Part shown: piece after piece, positions 1-9,556 of the stretch
Layout of the letters: each line of letters begins with the position of its first letter
How positions within the stretch are numbered: position 1 is the stretch's first letter
DNA from: Trifolium pratense
Taxonomy: Eukaryota > Streptophyta > Magnoliopsida > Fabales > Fabaceae
Direction: 5' to 3'
Assembly: GCF_020283565.1 (NCBI RefSeq)
Contig: NC_060061.1
Coordinates: 37,051,362 to 37,115,361 of the forward strand
DNA: 64,000 bases
Position numbers and translations under genes: made by a program
Notes under the pieces: model-generated
The model's database searches: none
Seen by the model: the letters and a program-made list of their open reading frames with translations, nothing else
Told to the model about the DNA's origin: nothing

Positions 1-66
<66 letters not shown>
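1..66. repeat. (TAA)n microsatellite, about 22 units
   Basis: An uninterrupted TAA trinucleotide run fills the first 66 bases and probably continues beyond the window. If the minus-strand exon proposed at 92-152 is real, this run lies in its first intron. Confidence 0.95.
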
Positions 67-91
67 GGAAGAGATGGATGGAGGAGCTCAC

Positions 92-152
92 CACCACCGG
101 AGAAACGACTACTACGACGAGCCATTTTCACGGCAGTACGGAATATAGCCAT
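92..152 (-). CDS. Possible 5' coding exon of a gene running off the left edge
   Basis: Reading leftwards from an ATG at 152, an open frame of 20 codons begins MAIFRTAVKMARRS and ends at a good donor (G|GTGAGC at 92/91). The peptide is rich in Arg, Ser and Ala with no acidic residue, as in an organelle-targeting presequence. A second in-frame ATG lies at 125. The downstream TAA run would then be intronic. No family is recognisable from so short a piece, and the rest of the gene lies outside the window. It could be a chance frame. Confidence 0.3.
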
Positions 153-869
153 GGAAGGAACATGCAAATCGAAGGAAAATTCGATGAAACATTTCCCAAA
201 TGCCCATCAAATTGAAGTTTATAGGTAAGATTGAGGCAGTGGGACAGTTGGAGTGATAGTCAAGAAAACTTGATGACTTGTGCACCAAGTCTTTCACCAT
301 ATCAAATGTATTTATTGTCTTTATATATATATATATAGAAAACATTTTGTACTTGAAATTCCATGACTTTGGATATGTTCAATTTATTATGCACTGTATG
401 TAAAATAATGGGTGTATCAACTTAATGAGTTTAAAAAATACTACGGTAGGAGTATTAATCATTTAAGTTATAATCAAGAAAAAAATTCATATTTTTATGT
501 TAAACAGTGTCTGCGGCATTGTTTAAGTAAACAAATATACTAATTTTACATTAGAGTTTATGCGATCAACTTCTCAAAAATCTAAAAATATTATTTTGAA
601 TTTAAAATTTTCTTTTTAATTTACTTAATCAATATCCCGGGGCCCTTAACAAAATGTTAAAAATTCATATATTAGCATAACTCATTGTCCATCAGCACTA
701 CTAAATGATATACTAATTGAAACGTGAAGAAGGAATGTTAGTCCAAAGTGTGGACTGTGGACCCATTAGGTGTACTGTTGAAAAGCCCAAAAATTCAGGT
801 GAGGTGATTGCTGTGTCACGTGAGTCAGCGTGTTTTGTCAGCTGTCTCCTTTTAACTCACGTGTCATAC
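153..869. other. Intergenic, no gene seen
   Basis: AT-rich sequence with short homopolymer runs and no frame resembling a known protein. It separates the possible left-edge gene from the kinase gene, so if the left gene is real the two would be divergent and share this as promoter space. Confidence 0.6.
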
Positions 870-871
870 TA

Positions 872-1145
872 CTCCGTCCCGTAATATAAGCAAAAAAAAA
901 ATTTCACACTTATTAAGAAAAGTAAAATATGATAATTTCAAGGTTGACTTTTTGTGTGTTTATTGAAATAAGTTTCATGGGAAGATGTAAAAACAGTTTT
1001 TATTGGTTATTGATTATGGGGAAAAGAAGAGAGAGTAAATTAAATAAAAATTTATCTTGAAAATGATAAAAATTAGTTTTTTTTGCTTATAATTTGGGAC
1101 ATGAAAAAGTTTTTTTTTTTTACTTATAATATGGGACGGCGGGAG
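872..1145. mobile_element. Stowaway-type (Tc1/mariner) MITE, 274 bp
   Basis: The left end CTCCGTCCCGTAATATAAG is matched in inverse by the right end CTTATAATATGGGACGGCGG followed by GAG. The element is flanked by TA at 870-871 and 1146-1147, the target duplication of Stowaway elements. There is no coding capacity; the interior holds A/T runs. It lies in the promoter region of the kinase gene, about 650 bp before its ATG. Confidence 0.85.
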
Positions 1146-1801
1146 TAATTAACGTGGGATTCACTCATCAATCATCACTCTCAACCAAACCAAAATATCT
1201 TCTTCATTCTCAAGCACCCCCATTTCCTTACCCTACTCTCTCCCTCACTCCATCATACCCCCCCCCCCCCCCCCCCCCCCCCCCCAACCAACATAAACAC
1301 GACACGAACAAAAACAATACTATTAAGACTCTTCAGAGAAAAATATAAGAAAAAAGGAAAAGATATTTAGAGAGAGAAAGTGAGTGTGTGTGTGTGTGTG
1401 TTTGTTTCCGTGTTTTCTTCATATTCGCCCAACACATCACATTCACAAATCCTAATTCAAAGGGATTTCCCCCAAATCTTCGATCGGAGAATTTTAGGGT
1501 TTCTATTTCTCACCTGATTTTCCCCCAATTTTCTCCTTAATTCTTCCCAATTTCCCTTATGTTATTCCGATTTGTTACATTGCCGCCGCTTCCTTCGCGC
1601 CACTTCAGGTTCGTTACATAATTTCTCAATTGCGTACATTTCACTCACATTCCATTCAACATTTTTATTCTCAAACAATTATCTCTTTTTTTTTAGGGTT
1701 TTGTATAATTGATTGATAAAAATTTTTTCTTTTTTCTTTGTAGAAACAAATTCTGAAGTTTGTTTTACTGAGAATTTTGTGGTATTGTAAACCTAATTTT
1801 T
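1146..1801 (+). promoter_or_regulatory. Promoter and 5' UTR of the PEPRK2-like kinase
   Basis: A pyrimidine-rich stretch (1200-1285) ends in 28 consecutive C. It is followed by a GA-rich segment with a (GT)n run at 1384-1401. A likely 5' UTR intron runs from the GT at 1609 to the AG at 1743, where CTTCAG|GTTCG and TTTGTAG|AAAC fit donor and acceptor. The transcription start cannot be fixed; the pyrimidine patch is typical of plant core promoters and early 5' UTRs. Confidence 0.5.
1258..1285 (+). repeat. C28 homopolymer
   Basis: Twenty-eight consecutive C residues in the promoter or 5' UTR of the kinase gene. A G tract of the same length is in intron 1 at 2857-2884. Homopolymer length may be affected by sequencing error. 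Confidence 0.9.
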
Positions 1802-4764
1802 ATGATTATGAGGAAGAAAAGGAAAGGAAGTGAGACTGATGCATCTACGGATCTGGGTGGTGTTGTTTTACCTTTGGATCATGGTTCTGTTGCTTCGTCG
1901 ATTTTGAAGTCTCATTATTCGTTAGAAGATTGTTGTAGATTGAAGAAAAGGTGTAAAGAAGATGATGCTAGTGAGTCTCGGGGTTCGTTTAAAAGTAGGC
2001 TTGCTGGCATTGCTACTGCTCCGCCTTGTGGAACTTCGTCTTTGATTACTTCGACTAGAGGTCTTAAGAGGAAGATAGGTTGTATTGATGTTGCTACTCA
2101 GATGGGTAGGAAGAAGAAGCTTGATGATGATTATGTTTCTGGTGAATCGATCGGGCAAGGAAAATTTGGATCGGTTTATTTGTGTAGGTCTAAGGTTAGT
2201 GGAGCTGAATATGCATGTAAAACTTTGAGAAAGGGGGAAGAGACGGTTCATCGAGAGGTTGAGATAATGCAACATTTGTCTGGACATTCTGGGGTTGTGA
2301 CATTGCAAGCAGTTTATGAAGAAGCGGAAAGTTTTCATCTTGTCATGGAATTGTGCTCTGGGGGACGACTGATTGATCAAATGGTCAAGGACGGTCCGTA
2401 TTCGGAACAGCGGGCTGCTAACATATTAAAGGAAGTTATGTTAGTCATCAAGTACTGCCATGACATGGGAGTTGTGCATAGAGATATCAAACCTGAGAAC
2501 ATTCTGCTCACAAAATCAGGAAAATTAAAGCTTGCAGATTTTGGACTCGCCATGAGAATTTCAGAAGGTAACTTGCAACCCCTGTTTGGATTTTTTTTTC
2601 CCTTTTATAGCCTGTCTTTTGTAAAAAAATCCAGTATATCTGCATGTGTTTATGTATTTTTGAGTGAACTTACTTTTTGTTATTTCCTATAACATTGTTA
2701 ACAAAGTTTCTGAAGGTATTATTGATCACAATGAACTATCAACTGCAACTGCATTGATTTTGGAAGTGTTTGTTATTGGAACTTTTTCCAATTTCCATAT
2801 ATTCCATCTTTGCCTTTTTTTAATGTCATCATGTTTTTACAGGAGTAAAAAATGATGGGGGGGGGGGGGGGGGGGGGGGGGGGGTTCATTTTGCCATGAC
2901 CAACTCTTGCAAGTTTTCTGTTTTCGCCTTCATCTGAAATGGAATGAAATTAAACACTCAAATCGGTCCTCCAGATGTCATTGTGGGCGCATTAGTTCTC
3001 CAACCCGTTTGTCAAAACGCATGCCCCAGATAGTAAACTGTAAAAGTAGATTAACCTCTTCGGCTCTTGCCTCATACTTGCTCCATCAAACTCTTCAACC
3101 CGTTTTTTTAAACACATGACCCATATAGTCCCTTAGGCTCCTGAGTCCTGACCATGAATTACCACCCGTCAATAGTACATTGTCATTTGACTCCTCCAAA
3201 AACATTATCTCCAAATTAGTCCCTCAAAGATACAACATTATCAGCAACTTGATCCTTTTCTATCACTACATCAGTCTTCCACACGGACAAATTTGGTGAC
3301 TGTTGTATTTCCTTGAGGGGCTAATTTGGTGAAAACTTCTTTTATGAACTAGCGGAAGTAAAACTATAATATTTGGTATTAATTTGGTGACAACAGACTT
3401 TGAAGGGCTAATGTAGCAACATCTGAATCTTTGGAGGACTAAATTGAGGGTTTACTATTGTTCAATGTTTTGGTGGGTTGGGACTAGGTCATAGGGAAAA
3501 TGCTTGTATGTGTTTGAACTTAACATATTCTTATGGTAGGTCAACATTGTCTTCATTTTATTGTAAGCAATTGCAAATTTTATTAACACGGTTACGGTTG
3601 ACATGTTTTAATCCAATTCAGTTATCAGTCAAATATTATTTGTTAAAGCAATGTCTTATAAGATTTAAATTTGTATTTCAGGTCAAAACTTGACTGGATT
3701 GGCTGGAAGCCCTGCATATGTTGCCCCCGAAGTATTGTTGGGCAAATACTCTGAGAAGGTTGATATATGGAGTGCTGGAGTGCTCCTGCATGCTCTATTA
3801 GCTGGCTCTCTTCCATTTCAGGGAGATTCATTGGAAGCTGTTTTTGAGGCTATTAAGACTGTCAAATTAGATTTCCAAGCAGGGATGTGGGAATCAATTT
3901 CTAAACCTGCACGAGATCTTATTGGGAGAATGCTGACAAGGGATACTTCTGCAAGGATATCAGCTGATGAAGTACTAAGTAAGTTCATGATAGATTATGA
4001 AAATATGTTGTTGGATGCGTCCTGATTTAAGTTTTTCTTCCATTGAAATAATTAAAATAGATGATAAGCCCAAGTTCTTTATAGTTATCTTTTGTTGTTC
4101 CAACTCCCAAGGAATTTCAATAAATAGAAGATTTGCCAAGTTACAAACTTACAACAAGCTTTACTAATCAACCCTTCTGCACTGTTTGTGCTTATTTATC
4201 TTTTATTTTTTGGGTAGAACAGTGAATATGTTCATGATCTAGTATACTATCTGTTTCATTTCATGTTTCCTTTTGTATACCTATGATACTCTTTTCATGT
4301 TTCCTAAATACTTTTTTGAAAAGAAAAAAAAAATGACAGATAATTTATATTATTGTTTGATTGTTTTAAAGGTGTTTGCTTTGCATGTTATACTAATATT
4401 CAATCTTTCAATTTCAGGGCATCCATGGATTTTGTTCTACACCGCCCAATCAATGACAATGCTGCCCATCAAAACAAAATTGAAGAATCAAATTGGTTCC
4501 ACAAGCAAACAGGTTGTCGCCGCACCAGAACCTAAGTTTGCTAGAAAGACGATAGATAATGGCTCACTTAGCGAGCTTTTATCTTCGGAAAGTTGCAATT
4601 CAGATGATCCAGATGAATGTGTGTTGATTGATGCACTTGCCACTGCAATTTCACATGTGAGGATATCTGAACCAAAGAGGAGCAGGTTGTGTAGTCCCAC
4701 TGGTCCCATAGTTCAGCAAGGTTCATCTAACATGAAGGCTAACAACCTCTGTAAAGCATTTTGA
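1802..4764 (+). CDS. PEPRK2: PEPRK2-like Ser/Thr protein kinase (CDPK-SnRK superfamily)
   Basis: Three coding exons (1802-2567, 3682-3978, 4418-4764) give 469 residues, close to what I recall for Arabidopsis PEPRK2. The kinase domain begins near residue 110: Gly loop GQGKFGSVY, Lys in YACKTLRK, catalytic loop HRDIKPEN, Mg-binding DFGLA. After the first splice comes GSPAYVAPEV, and after the second RHPWI, so all three splices restore kinase subdomains. No EF-hands or CDPK autoinhibitory segment follow; the C-tail of about 115 residues is Ser-rich. The N-terminus has a basic RKKRKG patch that may act in nuclear import. PEPRKs are calcium-independent relatives of PEP carboxylase kinase; the substrate is unknown. 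ATGs at 1802 and 1808 are in frame, so the start is uncertain by two residues. Intron 1 carries a G28 tract and a transposon-like inverted repeat. Confidence 0.9.
2857..2884 (+). repeat. G28 homopolymer in PEPRK2 intron 1
   Basis: Twenty-eight consecutive G on the coding strand, complementary in sequence and equal in length to the C28 tract at 1258-1285. Such a run can form G-quadruplexes. Confidence 0.9.
2950..3460. mobile_element. Probable MULE-like non-coding repeat in PEPRK2 intron 1
   Basis: The left part (ACTCAAATCGGTCCTCCAG near 2957) is matched in inverse by the right part (GGAGGACTAAATTGAGGG near 3433). The interior has repeated 'ctaatttggtga' and 'tagtccctcaaag' motifs on both strands, a pattern common in short plant MULE relatives. 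I could not find a clean target duplication, so the edges are approximate. Confidence 0.45.
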
Positions 4765-6241
4765 CATAACGACAGGCTGACACCACTACACACTGCCTTT
4801 ATTATTTTAGCTGTTGGCAGAAGTGGATTTTTACTTGCTGACATCCCATGTTAGGTTGGCCTGGATCTTCTTGGAGTTCCTTTTTAGTGTAAGATATAAT
4901 TGCAATTCTCTTTTTTGTCCTATTTCACGTTAACCCAATAATAGTTTGACTGACAAGTGAAATAATTGTACAGCCTATGTAAATAGCAAGTTAATCTATT
5001 GCTTCCATGTTCTTGAGAAATAGAATGTGAGTGATTTCAGTTAATGTTCATTTCAAGATTTTAGCTCATTTTGAGTAGGAATTTTAGGGTAGTTAATTAG
5101 GGAAATTTGTATTTAAAGCTTTTTACCTCGCCACACCTGATCCCTAAAGTCCTCTAATTTACCCTCTCATTTCCATATACACTACTTGAATGCGACATTT
5201 TAACCATGGTGGTTACCTATGATTAATGGAGAGAAGAGGAAAAGAGATGTGAAAGCGAGTTGCAAGAGAATGGCTCAAAAGTTGCAAATTTTAACTTCCA
5301 AGTTGAAAACTTAAAATCAATTTTGGAGGCAAAATTAATTTCATTTAAGAGCAATCAATCAAACATGTCAAAATTAATTTTACACTTCTAAAATTTGCTT
5401 ACTACAAACATGGAACTAAACATAAACATAAGCTAGAGATATTTTGTGGTAGAATAATGATACACTTTTTAATAAATTTTTCAATACATTAGTGTTAAAT
5501 TTGGTGGATAACAAAATCCCATTGAACTTGCGGATGAGAATCATCCTACACAAAGCCACTAAATTTTATCAACTTCATTTCAAATTATCTCGTGAATCTT
5601 AGCATACTGGATATGGTAGTAGGAAATCGTGATGAGAAATGACAATAGACTTGGAGAAAGTGATTCTACTTGTCAAACTTAAACATTGTTACTTTTAAAG
5701 TTTACTCTAAATTTTATTCACAAGATGATTAAAAATAAAATGGCTTCTCGATCTCCATCTTAGAGTAAGGTATTTTAAGATGATTAAAATGGTCTCTCAA
5801 ACTCAATCCTGGAGTAAAGTATTTTAATATGAAAAAAAATCTAAATAAAAAGTATTTTAATTGAATGGAATGACCATGACCGTAAAAAGAAAAAAGAATT
5901 CGATACCAAATTCTCAATTACTGAATTTGAGGTTTTGGTTCTTTTCTAAATTAAGGCTCAAGTGTCTGCTCAAACTCTCGACTCAATTCAAACTATGTGC
6001 TGTAAAATTTTCTCGCGAAGTTTAGTATCAACGTTCTTGAAAAAAAAAAAAAAAAAAAAAAAATTGTTTATCATTTGCCCAGAAGCTTGAAGATTGACAC
6101 AATGAGCTTGTTCAATAAATATTTTTGCAAATAAAAAAAGAAAATGATATTTTTGCAAACCACGCACGCAAAGGAATCCAATACAGTATTTATCTTTTAC
6201 CTTATCCACTATCATGTGAGACAACCGATATTTATCTTTTA
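4765..6241. other. Intergenic, no gene seen
   Basis: The first 250 bases are probably the PEPRK2 3' UTR. The rest is AT-rich with an A run at 6039-6062. Near the right end a 20-base word (TATTTATCTTTTACCTTATC) occurs at 6187 and again at 6229, a 42-bp tandem duplication. Its second copy is the target of the next transposon. No open frame looks like a protein. Confidence 0.6.
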
Positions 6242-6792
6242 CCTTATCATGGGTGTGGTTATGGTGCATAAGCCTAAACTTATGCACCATGCATAAACTT
6301 ACTTCCTACATCCACCATATTTGCTTCATACACCAAAAGTCAACCAAATGTCAGCTCAAGCCCAAAATTAGGCAATCCATTACTCGCGCCCCCCCCCATA
6401 TACTACCTCATTACTTGCGACCCCACTTTGCTTAGCGCACCCCCCAGTTTTTTTTTCCTTTTTCTCCTAGATTTCTTGTGAGCCCCCAATTTTTTTTTCC
6501 TCCCCTAGATTTCTAGCGCGCCCCCAATTTTTTTCCCTCCTCCAAACTTCTAGCGCACCCCTCCCCAAAATTTCTAGTGCGCCCCCCGTTTCCAATTAGA
6601 TAATAATTTTTGTTCCTTTGAAGTATATATTATAAAAATCCATTTTTAATTAATTTTCGTCATACACCCCCTCGAAGCCCAACATAATAACGAATGGTTC
6701 ATGTATATATAAAGCATACTTGTCAAACATACAATTTAATTTTAAGTTTTATCAATCATAATCACAATATAAATAAAATTTCATACATTAAT

Positions 6793-6827
<35 letters not shown>

Positions 6828-6979
6828 TTTTCTTTACAATAAAAAAATGATCGAATCCAATATCTCATGCATACTATCCAAATTTTTTTCAACTAAACTA
6901 ACCCTAATTGCTTTATATGATTTTTTGCTTTATGTAGCATTGTTTTGTAAAATGGTTATGTGATGTTTTGCTTAATAAC

Positions 6980-7546
6980 AATCGTTTCAGTGTATAACAT
7001 CTTGGCACTAATGCCCATATGAAACCATTTAACTAAAATAATGGTTTCAATGTATAACGCTATGAAACCATTTAACTAGACTAATGGTTTCAGTGTATAA
7101 CATCTTGAAACCAAATAACAAGACTAATGGTTTTAGTGTATAACGCTATGAAACCATTTAACTAGTATAATGGTTTCAGTGTATAACAGTATGAAACCAT
7201 TTAACTAGACAAATGGTTTCAGTGTATAACATCTTGAAACCAATTAAAAGGACTAATGGTTTCAATGTATAACATCGTGGCACTAATGCTCATATAAAAC
7301 CATTTAAATATAATAATGGTTTCAGTGTATAACAGTATCAAACCATTTAACTAGACAAATGGTTTCAGTGTATAACATCTTGAAACCAATTAACAAGACT
7401 AATTATTTCAGTGTATAACATCTTGACACTAATGCTCATATAAAACCATTTAACTATAATAATAGTTTCGGTGTATAACGCCATGAAACCATTTAACTAG
7501 ACTAATGGTTTCAGTGTATAACGGTATGAAACCATTTTTGCTGTGG
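6980..7546. repeat. Twelve-unit hairpin minisatellite with 43-bp and 60-bp units
   Basis: Twelve contiguous units start at 6980, 7040, 7083, 7126, 7169, 7212, 7255, 7315, 7358, 7401, 7461 and 7504. Lengths are 60,43,43,43,43,43,60,43,43,60,43,43. A typical 43-mer is AATGGTTTCA, a 13-base loop (gtgtataacgcta), TGAAACCATT (the exact reverse complement of the first arm), then about ten bases of spacer. The 60-mers carry 17 extra bases (about 'cactaatgctcatataa') in the loop. Some 43-mers have CCAAATAAC or CCAATTAAC, which weakens the stem. No frame is open through the array. Confidence 0.93.
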
Positions 7547-7859
7547 AATGGTTTCAAATAGTTGTTCTCCAAAAACATATTTAACCCTTAATAAAAATTG
7601 TGAAATAAATTTAAATTTTTAAGACGATATAAAACCGAAGAGAGTGAGGTATCCCCAACCGTTCCAAATAATTCAAAATACCCTAAATAAAATTTTGGGA
7701 AAATTTTATTAATATCTTATATTTATAAAAGCATATTTACCTCATTTAAATAACTAAAAATAGTTTCAGGTCTCAGAAAAATACCAAGCTGGTCCCAAAA
7801 TTCTCAGAAAATTATTTACTATTTTTATGTAAAAATAATATAAAAAAATTGGAGTCTCC

Positions 7860-8055
7860 TTGGCACCGCACGCGCCCCCACGCGCCGCCAGTGAGAGTGG
7901 GCGTGGACGCGCGTCACTGTTCATCATCTTCCTCACCCATTTTCTGCAGAAACGGGTCACGACGACCCGGTTCGTCGACCCGGTTCGTTCTCCCTCAATA
8001 ATCAACGAAACTCGACGTTCTTTATACCGTTTTGATCGTCGTTCGATTTTATGAA
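7860..8055. other. GC-rich cargo segment inside the 2-kb transposon
   Basis: This block (cgcgcccccacgcgccgcc to acccggttcgtcgacccgg) is far richer in GC and CpG than its surroundings. Short frames are open on both strands but match no protein I know. It may be captured host or retrotransposon sequence; the origin cannot be told from this window. Confidence 0.35.
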
Positions 8056-8263
8056 TATTTCCGGTATTAGTTTTCGAAATCGGTGATCGAATCGCATGTA
8101 AAATGTGGCCGAAATTGAGCAAGCAAAAATAGAAAGTTCTTCAGTTATGATTATTACATGTGTAAAATCATCTGATGGCTGTGAATGACTTATGCACCAT
8201 ACATAAGAAAAGGCTTATGTATATTAACTTTTGCCCCTTATCAACTATCATGTGAGACAATTT

Positions 8264-8721
8264 GGGTCTGTTTGTTTTAGATTTAAGAAAATGATTTTTT
8301 TTTTTTTGTATTTTTTAAAATAGATTTTCTAAAATCGTTTTTCAAAATATTACAAGTTTTTTTATATTCGTTTTTTTCTAAATTTAAACATTAATTTTGA
8401 CATCATATAACATAAACACACATTATTGAAGATCAAAACATAGTCAAAATCACAATTTTTTTCAAAATGTTGTATTTCAAAAATAATTTTTATGAAAATC
8501 TATTTGAAATAGCTTCAAAATTAAATAATTTTTTGAAATTTTGATATCCAAAAAAAGTTTCAATAAAATGATCAAATACCTAAAATAACATTTTAAGAAT
8601 AACTATTCAAACCAAATTTTCATTTGAAGCTTTTATAAAAAGCTTCTTTGTAAAAAAAATTTATACAAAATTATTTAATACTATAAGAATCTATTTTCAA
8701 AAAATCTATAACAAACAGGTC
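8264..8721. mobile_element. Non-coding inverted-repeat element (MITE), about 458 bp
   Basis: The left end GGGTCTGTTTGTTTTAGATTT is matched in inverse by the right end (AAAATCTATAACAAACAGGTC at 8702-8721). The interior is A/T-rich and itself roughly self-complementary, with no open frame. No unambiguous target duplication was found, so the superfamily is unsure; PIF/Harbinger-like ends are possible. Confidence 0.6.
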
Positions 8722-9556
8722 ATTTATCTATAAAAAAGGACGAAAAAAGGTAAGGGGAAAGATAGTTTCATTGCCTAATTCTTCTAGAGGGTTAGGCTAC
8801 GTTGAGAAAAATGAAAACGAAGATGATGCAGACAATGGGAGAAGAGAAGAGAGATGCTCTTACTCTCTTTACAAAATGGTAAAAACATAAAGGAGTAACT
8901 TGTCTATTTAGATCTATATATTGTCATGTTGTCTAGTGTTAATGTAATCTCATAAGTATCATTTTGGTGGCTTAATCTCATAAGTATCATAATTTATGTT
9001 AAGTATAATAATGAATTCATCCTACGATGAAACAAGAATTAAAAAGAAATGCACGCAAGATTCAAATGTGATCTCATAAGTATTATATAATTTTCAGCAG
9101 ATTATTATAGAAAGTGAAGAAATCTCTATGTCATTAGGATGATTGAAGAAAGGAGTTAGTTGTTCAAATCATTTTCATATAATTGCATGATATTACAGTT
9201 TTATATCAACAGTTGATTAAAATAAATCCCTTCAAATAGCATGAGTAGTAGGTCCTCCAAGCAGAATAAGAGATTGGATTCTCTGCCTTGGAAATTTTCA
9301 GTGGATTCTCTTCAAATAACCCTCTTTTATGCTATATATTCTAAAAAATCTCTCAACAGATTAAAGTTTGACATGTATACGACTTTGCAAACTACTAAAC
9401 ACCACATTATGTTTTTTCTTCACACAAAACCACAGAAAGTAAATTACAAACCTTTTATGTACAACAAAAGTAGGCATCATTGTGAGACATTTAAAGAAGG
9501 ACTTGGGGGTGAAATCTTGTCAACTACAACACTGAAGAAGTAGACCCTGTGAAGCC
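8722..9556. other. Intergenic, no gene seen
   Basis: AT-rich sequence. The last part is likely the 3' UTR of the minus-strand SNARE gene. A 100-codon plus-strand frame at 9241-9543 lacks any recognisable protein features and is opposite that 3' UTR. Confidence 0.55.

Larger units (their letters stand above)
6250..8235. mobile_element. Non-autonomous DNA transposon, about 2 kb, with 8-bp target duplication
   Basis: CCTTATCA occurs just before (6242-6249) and just after (8236-8243). Reading across the gap restores the sequence of a neighbouring tandem copy (6201-6224 versus 8237-8260), so the unoccupied site is visible. Terminal repeats are weak (both ends share CATAAGCC). Subterminal ATGGTGCATAAG (6261-6272) is inverted at 8189-8200. 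The left copy also pairs with CTTATGCACCAT at 6279-6290, and ATACATAAG/CTTATGTAT form a second hairpin at 8199-8222. The cargo has C-rich 'gcgccccc' blocks (6385-6590), the hairpin array (6980-7546) and a GC-rich segment (7860-8050). There is no transposase. An 8-bp duplication suggests hAT; a mismatched 9-bp duplication would suggest a MULE. Confidence 0.65.

Noticed and set aside
1154..1348. Proline-rich ORF of 64 codons
   Set aside because: It is only the translation of the C28 tract and the pyrimidine-rich leader of the kinase gene.
5988..6290. 100-codon minus-strand ORF
   Set aside because: Its Phe run is the A homopolymer at 6039-6062; no protein features and it crosses a transposon border.
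6980..7546. CRISPR-like array
   Set aside because: Units are contiguous without unique spacers, and all surrounding genes are plant nuclear genes. It is a minisatellite.
7766..8122. 118-codon minus-strand ORF in the 2-kb transposon
   Set aside because: It runs through a GC-rich repeat block, has no family resemblance, and a different frame is equally open on the other strand.
9241..9543. 100-codon plus-strand ORF
   Set aside because: No recognisable domain; it lies opposite the probable 3' UTR of the SNARE gene.
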